DNA of 64,000 nucleotides from Neoechinorhynchus agilis (lineage: Eukaryota > Acanthocephala), in NCBI GenBank assembly GCA_051530055.1, contig CM121341.1:10974001-11038000 (forward strand). The letters are read 5' to 3'. A model generated the notes under the pieces. It ran no database searches, was not told the DNA's origin, and worked only from the letters and a program-made list of their open reading frames with translations. A program made the position numbers and the translations under genes. Each line of letters begins with the position of its first letter. Positions within the stretch are counted from its first letter, which is position 1. Of the stretch, positions 33,511 to 43,254 are shown piece by piece.

Positions 33511-34670
33511 CAATATGTAGAAATAATAAATATTCTTTTAAATAATGTGCTATCCTAACTTGCTACTCCTCTGAAATATCGCTCTCAGAATCACTTTCTA
33601 TTTGTTTTGTCCTCTCGTATTGCCGAAACCGCTCACCGATTTCTATTAATCCGTTCTCGGGCGGTCTTGGAGGCAAATACGAATTTAAAAAGAATTGAGG
33701 CACGAATTGCTGATGAACTTCCAATCGATGAGCAATTCTTGCACTGATGAGGTAATTCAAAAGTTGTCTAAGTAACGTACTCATATCCACATTTCGACAT
33801 CTTCTCAAATAGTACCAAATTTGAAGCGCTCCGGGATCTTTTCCAATAAACTGCGCGATTCTATTAATCCTTTCCTCGTCCGGCATAGGATTTTCTTGAT
33901 AGGTCATTTCTAAATAAGCCTCGTCCATCTCCGAGAATTGATCAGTACCAAAAAATTGACTGTGTTCTTTTTGAGCCATATTTTCGGTAGGCGAATAATA
34001 GAAGTTGGTAATTCGTTTCGTGAGTTTCTTGGTTCAACAAAGATACCGCCGTTCAGCCTAAATATTAGGATATTTGTTAGTGAAACATATTTATCGTCTG
34101 TATATCAATTCTCGATATTTATTGACGCGAATGATTTTTGCGTTTAAGGCAAAAATGACAAATCATTCAATCTTTTGTTTTATGACGTCAGGAATTCCGT
34201 TATATCTTGTGACAAAATAAAATATATTTCCTGTAACTTACGTTTTAAATTTTTGCATTCTCGTATTTTGCTTAAGCGGATTTGTCTCGTCATCGAACTT
34301 GGATTAAAAAGATGATTTCGAACTTTAGTTCTGCTGATTAGAAAACGTTAAATCTAAAAAATCGATGGATAGAAGTCAGCAAACTGATACTGTTGCCTTT
34401 TGGATGTCTGAACATTCTTGGACTTAACTTTCTGTAGAAATGATCGAATCATATGAGAATTGTGGGCTTCTCGGTTTGAGATGGAAATAATCGTCAAAAA
34501 TAAATAATTCTTAGTTTGATGTCATCAAATCAATAAGGTTCCATCGATAATTAATCATTAAAAAAATTTTGCTTACATTTTCAAACAATTGCGCGCGTAA
34601 GATTTCAATGTATCGATTTCAAATCGAATTTTAACAAACGGATTAACATTCACGTCCCCATTTTAAAGGA
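33510..34670. repeat. Segmental duplication, copy A (homeodomain-like gene and flank)
   Basis: The gene at 33563-33979 and about 0.7 kb upstream of it correspond to 58205-59800. Shared flank phrases include TTTCGTGAGTTTCTTGGTT, GATACCGCC GTTCAGC, ATGACGTCAGGAATTCCGTT and CTGCTGATTAGAAAACGTTA. Copy B is longer because of a SINE and about 110 bp of extra sequence. Confidence 0.9.
33563..33979 (-). CDS. Divergent homeodomain-like protein, copy A
   Basis: A 138-residue single-exon frame, about 75% identical to the gene at 58254-58670 and of exactly the same length. Residues about 9-55 fit a homeodomain when W is set at position 48: F8, L16-E17, Tyr for F20, P26, A35, I38, L45, W48, Tyr for F49, R52-R53 (LEMTYQENPMPDEERINRIA, then GALQIWYYLRR). 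The DNA-contacting Asn51 is Leu in both copies, so base recognition would be unusual. After it come a hydrophobic helical stretch (LLRQLLNYLISARIAHRLE), a proline-containing segment (YLPPRPPENGLIE) and an acidic tail (QIESDSESDISEE). Start at MAQKEHSQ is shared by both copies. A transcription-factor role is inference. Confidence 0.65.
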   Translation of the reverse strand: MAQKEHSQFFGTDQFSEMDEAYLEMTYQENPMPDEERINRIAQFIGKDPGALQIWYYLRRCRNVDMSTLLRQLLNYLISARIAHRLEVHQQFVPQFFLNSYLPPRPPENGLIEIGERFRQYERTKQIESDSESDISEE

Positions 34671-34679
34671 AAAATCGTG

Positions 34680-35590
34680 AGACAACATTGAGCTTTGAAT
34701 TGATGATTTTTAGACAGTTTTTCTCGTTCCTTTAAAAAGTAAACGAAATATGGCAAACGCTGTTTTTACAAGGTTATTGCTTAAGATATTTTTTATCGTG
34801 CAATTTTTTAGGCCTAAAATCATTTAATTTCAAACATCACCTTTCAAGGTGACTAGAATGCAACATTATAAAATGTAGCATTGAAGTCTGAAGTTTCCAA
34901 CCACCTAAGTCACCAAGATAAACTAAATATTTATTCTTTTAGACCGAAGATTGAATCGAACGAATTCATCAGTGACATTTAAATAACCGAAATTAATAAC
35001 CATCGGTGAATTGTCTGCTCTGACACCGCACTCGTCTTCACAGATGAAAATGATAAAAAATTGAGCTTAATGCGCCTTGAACGTTGTCGCCGAATATCAC
35101 CAGGATGGAAAATCGATATTCTGCCGTTGATACGATTGTTCCTTAAAGTTCAGCACGGAGACTCCAGGGTAATGCGAGATGTTTTAGAAGAAAAGAATAT
35201 CGTGTAACGAGTGATTATACTAGCCAATTGAAGGGATAAAGTGCGTTATAGATTATTTTTAAATACGTGGCCGTCCGCGTAACCTTGATACAATTCATTC
35301 AATATTTAATGAGGAAAATCATGGAATTCTACAGGGCCCACGAGTTTGCTTCCCGAATTTCAAATCCCAATTCATTTCATACTTCCCACAACTTCGCTCC
35401 GCTTCTTAACCATACTGCCAAACCTTCTTGGATATCATGATTCGAAATGAACATGAGAAAAACTCAAAACTCTCCTGAACACAGTAACCACCAATCACCG
35501 TCCGAGCAAACCTTCCAAGCCGACCGAAACTCTAATACACTCCAATATCAACGACCGCATTCATTGAACAAATCTAAATCCGAGTTTTTA
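34680..35590. other. Non-coding stretch
   Basis: No supported gene. It ends at copy 2 of the GGACCC hairpin repeat. Confidence 0.45.
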
Positions 35591-35592
35591 TG

Positions 35593-35660
35593 AGGACCCA
35601 AAAATACATGGGTCCTTTTCTTTGTTAACTAACAAATAAACGTGTTATTATTATATTATA
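35593..35660. repeat. GGACCC hairpin repeat, copy 2 of 3
   Basis: GAGGACCCAAAAATACATGG, GTCC, TTTTCTTTG, AACAAATAAACGTGTTATTA. Best-preserved stem (GGACCC/GGGTCC). Confidence 0.8.
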
Positions 35661-35810
35661 AAGTCGAAAAAACTTCTATGTAAACAGGTGAATCGCACAA
35701 ATGTTATCCAACCGAATTCTAGAGGAATATATGTTTTTATGTAATCATAAAGTATAAAGAATGATCATTTTACAACCGCTTATTGCTAAAAAATTATGCT
35801 ATACTTTCAG

Positions 35811-37293
35811 GACTTCTTTTTGGGGAATGCAAAGTCTAAAATCAATACATTGGTCGTACCTTGAACGTTTGCCCAGTGTGAAAATGCATTTAACAAAACA
35901 AAGGTCTATTGATCTTCGGTTCGAGTTTTATGGCTACAGGGAAACCGGTTAACTTTTCCTTACCTTCATAAAGCAACCCGCATCTTTCTTTTGAAAATGA
36001 CAGGGGGTTTTGGTTTTTGGGTTTGGGTTTTGTGGTTTTTTTGTGTGTTGGTGGTTGGTTAACTCCCAGCATGTCTACTTCGCCTGCGTCCCATATATAT
36101 CGTTTTGCTCCTGCTAATTTTCAGGTCATTGCTTTCTAAGCGCTGTCGCCAACTCTCCAACATTTTCTCGAGTGTCACCGAGTCCTTCCTCGTGAGCACC
36201 AGATCATCTGAAAATAATATTGTCCAGGGCGTGTTCATCTTCATCTCCTAGGACATCGATGACTGTCGCAAACAAGAATGGGCCAAGCACTGAACCTTGA
36301 TGTAGACCAATGGACACCTGGAAATAATCTGTCCTTCCTATTTGACATTGCACGCTGGTGTAACACTTTTAATACATCGTTTTGATCGAGGTCACATAAT
36401 GCTCTGGATCCTAGGTTGCTTGTAAGTTTTTAAATATCCGAGTTAGCAAAACTTGCAAACAACAAACTTGCGAAACAACGAACTCACACATACAGACGAA
36501 CTCACACATACAGACGAACTCACACATTTAAAAAACTTACATACAACAATCAGCAAGCACTATCTGGCACAATCTCCACACGCAATAATCGAACAACCAA
36601 AACAATAAGATTAAGTATCCCATCGATCAAGTCAATACGCTTCTTTGCCCGGCAACTTACAAGCAATTGAATTCCTTCGATATTTTGAAACTTGCAATCA
36701 AAGATATACATTGGTCGTACCTTGAACGTTTGCCCAGTGTAAAAATGCATTTAACAAAGCAAAGGTCTATTGATCTTCGGTTCGAGTTTTATGGCTACAG
36801 GGAAACCGGTTAACTGTTCCTTACCTTCATAAAGCAACCCGCATCTTTCTTTTGAAAATTGACAGCCGAGGGTCGAACCTTCTAATGAGCGGGTACAACA
36901 CATTGTCGGGATTATGAAATTACGGTTTTACGTTTACGATTTGTTCAGGGAGCATTCATCGCACGACAAATCGTCATTTTAGACGAAAACTTCCACGCAG
37001 GCAAAGTCCGTTGTACGGAAGGTCAACTGTCATGGAAGCCAAATCCTTGTACTGAAAAGGAAGACTCTCTTGATGAGCTTAGTGATGAAGTTATGGTTGA
37101 TTTTTGGAATTTGCTTCTCAATGACAAAAATTCCAGTGCGCATAGCCTGAGAAACGAAGGCGAAGGTAATAAAATCCCAATAATGACTTTCCTGCGTCTC
37201 GTTAAAGCTGCAGTTGAATCGCTTCAATGTTCAATTTCACTATTTTCGCCGGATGCCACTAAGTGCCTTCAGCAGATGTTTAAAATCAACTGA
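35811..37293 (+). CDS. Possible small gene with a duplicated exon
   Basis: The last block (about 36954-37293) is a 110-codon open stretch after GTTCAGGGAG: FIARQIVILDENFHAGKVRC, LSWKPNPCTEKEDSLDELSD, then MTFLRLVKAAVESLQCSISL and a stop, followed by a GGACCC hairpin and AATAAA. Upstream, an exon-like block at 35811-35947 (WSYLERLPSVKMHLTKQRSI, RFEFYGYRET) with acceptor CTTTCAG and donor GTTAAC occurs twice: its 3' part is repeated at 36703-36808. Joining exon and last block in phase needs the GGGAG acceptor. No family recognised; could be a partly duplicated host gene broken up by repeats. Confidence 0.35.
35846..35999 (+). repeat. 155-bp direct duplication, first copy
   Basis: From ATACATTGGTCGTACCTTGA to CTTTTGAAAATGACAG the segment recurs almost exactly at 36703-36861. 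The DNA between the copies holds an RTE fragment and an 18-bp tandem repeat. Confidence 0.85.
36059..36430 (-). mobile_element. RTE-type LINE fragment
   Basis: Minus-strand pieces of an RTE reverse transcriptase: an SIGLHQGSVLGPFLFATVID-like stretch (catalytic-region PYLFAL family motif), then PWTILFSDDLVLTRKDS where FADDIVL is expected, and WRQRLESNDLKISRSKTIYM. The order matches RTE/BovB proteins. Frame broken at least once; short fragment. Confidence 0.75.
36478..36527. repeat. 18-bp tandem repeat, about 2.8 copies
   Basis: Unit ACGAACTCACACATACAG repeated; it runs into TTTAAAAAACTTACATACAA, which resembles the start of the hairpin-family spacer at 22.70 kb (AACTCACACATTTAAAAACT). Confidence 0.8.
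36703..36861 (+). repeat. 155-bp direct duplication, second copy
   Basis: Second copy of the segment at 35846-35999, differing at a handful of positions. Confidence 0.85.
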
Positions 37294-37297
37294 AATC

Positions 37298-37365
37298 CAG
37301 GACCCAAAGGTACATGGGCCCTATTCTATATTTTTTACCAATAAACGTGTTATTATTATGATCGC
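37298..37365. repeat. GGACCC hairpin repeat, copy 3 of 3
   Basis: AGGACCCAAAGGTACATGGG, CCCTATTCTA, then AATAAACGTGTTATTATTA. It follows the stop codon of the possible gene at 37293 by about 10 nt. Confidence 0.75.
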
Positions 37366-37439
37366 AAATGAACTCAACGACCATGGGAAACCGAGGGCAA
37401 AATTGCCAAGTTACCTAATGCTCTTCCGTCACGAGTTTC

Positions 37440-37810
37440 TCTGCTAATAGTTGAAAATTTGTTTCAATAGCGAAGATTGTATCAATTAAATTTATTATAT
37501 GAAAATTTTCGGCATTTTCGTTGGCCTTCTTCAGTCACTTATTTGCAAGCTGTTGCAATGATAAAAAAATCTTTAGTTTCGAACTTTCGCCGTCTTACAA
37601 CTTCTTTAGGAATCTACAAAGGCGCGTGGAGTTTTGCAACATCCAAACGGGAAGTTCGTCCCGTTTGTTGAGCAGTTCTGGAGTTTTGTCTTAGTGATGT
37701 CCCGAACTCTCTCTTACATTGTCTTCGGAAAATCCTTTCCCTTCCAACCGCGGCGATATCTTAAGTTTTTACTGGCAAGCCGGTATTGCTTTCATCTTTA
37801 TTAAATTTTT
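37440..37810. repeat. Dispersed repeat shared with 53.45-53.64 kb
   Basis: From GCTGTTGCAATGATAAAAAA to GTGATGTCCCGAACTC (about 37551-37712) this matches 53450-53635 at over 90% apart from an insertion or deletion. Both copies lie just left of a SINE. AAACGGGAAGTTCGTCCCGT forms a small hairpin inside. Confidence 0.8.
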
Positions 37811-37814
37811 AGTT

Positions 37815-38350
37815 TGTCCCTAAGCCAATTACATCAGAGAAGTGATATAACCACATAGTCTCTAATGGACGGTTAACAGTTTGTACATTCCTCCGGGTCC
37901 TCAGATACCTCCCGAGGAGGTAGGACTCATCACTGAACTTTGTACCTTCAGCAGGTGCGTCATTGGCCATAACGCATTCGAACCAGTTGACATTAAATGG
38001 GATCACGGGCATTAATCCACTTGACCACCTCGACACAACTACGGAATGTACAAACTCAGCCAGTATTTCGACTCAGGTTGAGCACGGTATTCTATTTAAA
38101 CTTATAATGGCAAGCTGGTTTGCTTGATATCATCATTAAATATTAGTTTAAAATAGAATACCGCGCTCACCCTGAGTAAAAAACTGGCTGAGTTTGACAT
38201 TCCGTAGTTGTGCCGAGGTGGTGAAGCGGACCAATGCTCCCGATCCCATTTAAAGTTAACGAGTTCGAATCCGTTACCGCCAATGACGGCCACATTCATT
38301 CGCGCCATGAAAATGGCACGAGATTGTGCCTCCGAAATATCGGCACCAAT
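37815..38350. mobile_element. Two SINEs head to head in a palindrome
   Basis: A minus-strand SINE (about 37815-38040) and a plus-strand SINE (about 38208-38350) face each other. Between them 38039-38101 and 38147-38208 are inverted copies (CTACGGAATGTACAAACTCA, GCC, ...) with a spacer of about 45 bp. The tRNA-like heads read GTTGTGYCGAGGTGGTSAAG with A-box character and GAGTTCGAATCC or GGTTCGAA as B box. Confidence 0.7.
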
Positions 38351-38510
38351 TACTTATTTCTTCCGCTATAAAAAAAGGCATACACAATTCAAGGAAGCCC
38401 CACGACAAAGCGATTTAGTGATCACCAGCGTATTTATGCATTGAACGAAGCGAAAGAACCCATAAACCTCTGTCTTTTTCAATAAACATTGAGTGAAAAT
38501 ATTAAGAAAA

Positions 38511-39357
38511 ATGCTTTCTTGGGTTCCAGCGAGTTCGATAGTCGTTATCTTCACAAGATCGATACGCGGTCACCGGTGCTCGGATGGAACAACTCTTCCT
38601 TTTCTCAACGCCTTGGGTCGTCGTTCCGTTGACACCAAGCGCCGTGGTGATGGTGCTGTTGAACCCGTCAAGAACCAGGTGATTACGCCCTTTAGTAATC
38701 CGTTTGTTTTAATAGGTTGTTTTCTGGCGTGGAAATTAAAATGATTTTATTTTTAAAATCCGACATTTCGGCACAATATTGTACGCGTTTATCAAGGATA
38801 CTTGCAAGTTTTTCAACTCTGTAGACGCATTCACAGTTGAAAATTTTTCCAAGTAACCATGGTAAACGCGTACAATATTGTGCCGAAATGTCGGATTTTA
38901 AAAATAAAATCATTTTAATTTCCACGCCAGAAAACAACCTGTATGAACAATTCAACCTTCAAACATTTTTTTAATGATTTATTTGTTTATTTAATAGTCC
39001 GACCTTGTCAATCTTAACCCAGTTCCAAGATCAAGACGAGAAGTCGATAATCGAATTTGTAGGATATTCAAGCCATCGGCTAATGTCATGCAATCAGGCG
39101 AGGCCAACAGTCGCAGTTGGCTATTGACATTCGATACTCGCGATCGATGGCAGAGTCCCTTAGTGGGCTGGGGGGCAAGTTGTGATGCTGTCTCGGGAGT
39201 TGAGCTTGCGTTTGACTCGAAGGAACATGCAGTGGATTACTGCGAAAAAATGGGATTTAAATATTGGATAGATAGACCCAATATTAGTCGTCCGAAAATC
39301 AAATCATATGGAGATAATTTCAGTTGGTCAAAAAGAACAAGACTCGATAATAAATAA
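38511..39357 (+). CDS. NDUFS4: NADH dehydrogenase iron-sulfur protein 4, mitochondrial
   Basis: Two exons, 38511-38678 and 38998-39357, phase 0, give 175 residues. Exon 1 encodes an Arg-rich, acid-poor presequence typical of mitochondrial import (MLSWVPASSIVVIFTRSIRG). Exon 2 matches NDUFS4: CRIFKPSANVMQSGEANSRS, WLLTFDTRDRWQSPLVGWGA, a LAFDSKEHAVDYCEKMGFKY segment, and the C-terminal KSYGDNFSWSKRTRLDNK. NDUFS4 is an accessory subunit of complex I needed for assembly and stability of the NADH-oxidising arm. The human C-terminal phosphorylation-like RVSTK is RLDNK here. The 319-nt intron is unusually long for this window because it contains a palindromic insert. Confidence 0.96.
38715..38939. 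repeat. Perfect 77-bp inverted repeat in the NDUFS4 intron
   Basis: 38715-38791 and 38863-38939 are exact reverse complements over 77 bp, separated by 71 bp. The spacer on the minus strand has AGAGTTGAAAAACTTGCAAG, like the AGTTGAAAAACTTACAAGCA phrase of the other hairpin elements. No target-site duplication is evident. Confidence 0.92.
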
Positions 39358-39564
39358 ATACTTCCTAGACCAAGAAGCAAATATCGATCGGAAGCTCTTC
39401 ACTAGATATTGATAGACCAATCGTTCTTTTTGAAATTATTACACACATAAAACATCAATTTGGACGAATGTATCGATATTCAAGTCATTGGTTTACTCAT
39501 ATATTTAAAGAAGCAGTTTCATCGGCTACTGAAAGTTAGCGTCTCTCACACATTTATTGATGTT
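39358..39564. other. 3' flank of NDUFS4
   Basis: Short non-coding bridge to the satellite array; includes the likely 3' UTR of NDUFS4. Confidence 0.5.
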
Positions 39565-42500
39565 TTACACAAATCTAGCTCTATTGTTGAAAATACAATA
39601 GAACGTTTTTTATCCGAAATAATTGCGACCGGTCTTTTGAATCGAGATTTTTCGCAAATCGAAAATCCAATGTGATTAAACCAGTTTTAAATCTAAACTA
39701 CAGATATCAAAGTTCTTAACATCCGGGAAATTGGTGGTTTAAAAAACAAAATGTGGGCGAATAACACAAGTTTAGTTTTATTGTTGAAAATACAATAGAA
39801 CGTTGTTCATCCGAAATAATTGCGACCGGGCTTTGGATTGGAGATTTTTCGCAAATCGAAAATCCAATGTGATTAATCCAATTTTTAATCTAAGATACAG
39901 ATATCAAAGGTCTTAAAATCAGGGGAAATTTTTTGTTTAAAAAACAAAATGTGGGCGAATAACACAAGTTTAGTTTTATTGTTGAAAATACAATAGAACG
40001 TTGTTTATCCGAAATAATTGCGACCGGTCCTTTGATTCGAGATTTTTCGATAATCGACAATCCAATGTTATTAATCAAGTTTTAAATCTAAGCTACAGAT
40101 ATCAAAGTTCTTAACATCAGGGGAATTTTTTTGTTTAAAAAAGAAAATCGGGGCGAATAACACAAATTTAGTTTTATTGTTGAAAATACAATAGAACGTT
40201 GTTTATCCGAAACAATTGCGACCGGGATACGGATTCGAGATTGATCTTTCCGAAATCGAAAATGCTATGTGATAAATCCAGTTTTAAATCTAAGTTACAG
40301 AATTCAAAGTTCTTAACATCAGGGGAATTTTTTTGTTTAAAAAACAAAATGGAAACGAACAACACAAATTTAGTTTTATTGTTGAAAATACAATAGAACG
40401 TTGTTCATCCGAAATAATTGCGACCGGGATTCGGATTCGAGATTTTTCGGAAATCGAAAATCCAATGTGATTATTCCAGTTTTAAATCTAAACTACGGAT
40501 ATCAAAGTTCTTAACATCAGGGGAATTTTATGTTTAAAAACAAAATGGGAGGCGAATAACACCAATTTAGTTTTATTGTTGAAAATGCAAAAGAACGTTG
40601 TTTATCCGAAATAATTGCGACCGGGTTTTGGATTCGAGATTTTTAGGAAATCGAAAATCCAATGTGATTAATCCAGTTTTAAATTTAAACAACAGATATC
40701 AAAGTTGTTAACATCAGGGGAATTTCTTGTTTAAGAAACAAAATGGCGGCGAATAACACAAATTTAGTTTTATTGTTAAAAATAGAATAGAACGTTGTTT
40801 ATCCGAAATAATTGCGACCGGGCATTGGATTCGAGATTTTTCGGAAATCGAAAATCCAATGTGATTAATCAAGTTTTAAATCTAAGCTACAGATATCAAA
40901 GTTCTTAACATCAGGGGAATTTTATGTTTAAAAACAAAATGGGAGGCGAATAACACCAATTTAGTTTTATTGTTGAAAATGCAAAAGAACGTTGTATATC
41001 CGAAATAATTGCGACCGGGTTTTGGATTCGAGATTTTTAGGAAATCGAAAATCCAATGTGATTAATCCAGTTTTAAATTTAAACAACAGATATCAAAGTT
41101 GTTAACATCAGGGGAATTTCTTGTTTAAGAAACAAAATGGCGGCGAATAACACAAATTTAGTTTTATTGTTGAAAATACAATAGAACGTTGTTTATCCGA
41201 AATAATTGCGACCGGTCTTTTGCTTCGAGAGTTTTCGGAAATTGAAAATCCAATGTAATTAATCCAGTTTTAAATCTAAGCTACAGATATCAAGGTATTT
41301 TACATCCGGGGAATTGGTGGTTTAATAAACAAAATGGGGGCGAATAATAAAAATTCAGTTTTATTGTTGAAAATACAATAGAACGTTGTTTATCAGAAAT
41401 AATTGCGACCGGGTTTCGCATTCGAGATTTTTCGGAAATTGAAAATCCAATGTAATTAATCCAGTTTTAAATCTAAGCTACCAATATCAAAGTTCTTAAC
41501 GCCAGGGGAACTTTTGTTTAGAAAACAAAATGGGGGCGAATAACACAAATTTAGTTTTATTGTTGAAAACACAATAGAACGTTGTTTATCCGAAACAATT
41601 GCGACCGGGATACGGATTCGAGATTGATCTTTCCGAAATCGAAAATGCAATGTGATAAATCCAGTTTTAAATCTAAGTTACAGAATTCAAAGTTCTTAAC
41701 ATCAGGGGATTTTTTTTGTTTAAAAAACAAATTGGGGGCGAATAACACAAATTTAGTTTTATTGTTTAAAATACAATAGAACGTTGTTTATCCGAAATAA
41801 TTCCGACCGGGCTTTGGATTCGAGATTTTTCGCAAATCGAAAATCCAATGTGATTAATCCAGTTTTAAATCTAAGCTACAGATATCAAAGTTCTTAACAT
41901 CCGGGAAATTGGTGGTTTAAAAAACAAAATGTGGGCGAATAACACAAGTTTAGTTTTATTGTTGAAAATACAATAGAACGTTGTTCATCCGAAATAATTG
42001 CGACCGGGATTCGGATTCGAGATTTTTCGGAAATCGAAAATCCAATGTGATTATTCCAGTTTTAAATCTAAACTACAGATATCAAAGTTCTTAACATCAG
42101 GGGAATTTTTTTGTTTAAAAAACAAAATGTGGTCGAATAACAAAAGTTTAGTTTTATTGTTGAAAATACAATTGAACGTTTTTTACGCGAAATAATTGCG
42201 ACCGGCTATCGGATTCGAGATTTTTTGGAAATCGAAAATTCAATGTGATTAATCCAGTTTTAAATCTAAACTACGGATATCAAAGTTGTTAACATCAGGG
42301 GAATTTCTTGTTTAAGAAACAAAATAGGGCGAATAACACAAATTTAATTTTATTATTAAAAATACAATAAAACGTTCTTTATCCGAAATAATTGCGACCG
42401 GGCATCGGATTCGAGATTTTTCGGAAAGCGAAAATCCAATGTTATTTATCCAGTTTTAAATCTAAGCTACAGATATCAAAGTTCTTAACATCAGAGGAAT

Positions 42501-42950
42501 TTTTTTGTTTTAAAAACAAAATGGGGGCGAATAACACAAATTTAGTTTTATTGTTGAAAATACAATATAACGTTGTTCGTCCGAAATAATTGCGACCGGT
42601 CTTTTGATTCGAGATTTTTCGGAAATTGAAAATCCAATGTCATTAATCAAGTTTTAAATCTAAACTACACATATCGAAGTTCTTAACATCCGGGGAATCG
42701 GTAATTTAAAAACAAAATGCGGGTGAATAACACAAATTTTATTTTATTGTTTAAAATACAATAGAACGTTGTTTAACCTAAATAATTGCGACCGGGCTTT
42801 GGATTCGGGATTGTTCGGAAATCGAAAATCCAATGTGATTATTCCGGTATTAAATCTAAACTGGAGATATCAAAGTTCTTAACATCTGGGGAATTTTTTG
42901 TTTTAACAACAAAACGTGGGCGAACAACATAAATTTAGCTTTAGGCGGGA
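39565..42950. repeat. Satellite array, about 17 copies of a 197-bp unit
   Basis: The landmark ATAATTGCGACCGG recurs at about 39626, 39823, 40020, 40217, 40420, 40617, 40814, 41010, 41207, 41404, 41600, 41803, 42000, 42200, 42397, 42592 and 42790. Each unit has three short inverted repeats: around GGATTCGAGATTTTTCGG, around TTTTTGTTTAAAAAACAAAA, and around ATTGTTGAAAATACAAT. Some units are closer to non-adjacent units than to neighbours (40217 with 41600; 40617 with 41010), indicating local multi-unit duplications. Open frames inside are incidental. Confidence 0.95.
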
Positions 42951-43254
42951 ATTTCGTCCTTTTTTAGCTCGTCCTCAAAACTACCATTCGTGTTTTTTAG
43001 ACAATTAATGGGTAGAGTTCAAGTTTTGTCGTGCATTATCACGTCGTTCGTTTAACTTTTTAAATAACTTGTTGAAGTATTCTCTAATGCAAATTGACAT
43101 TTCTCCAAGTAACAAAGTTGACGTGAAATCAAAGATCATCGCAATAATCTTTTATTAAATAAAGCACTTTTAATCACGATTACGGCAACGGTTGTAGAAA
43201 ATGAAGCTGTCAGAGGGGTTGTGTTAGGACACTTCTCGATTTTCATTGTTTGGT
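42951..43254. other. Gap between satellite and TEP1
   Basis: Non-coding; probably the TEP1 3' UTR and flank. Confidence 0.5.

Noticed and set aside
40199-42589. Repeated 65-codon open frames in the satellite
   Set aside because: They follow the satellite period and differ by frame-breaking changes between units; no sign of coding selection.
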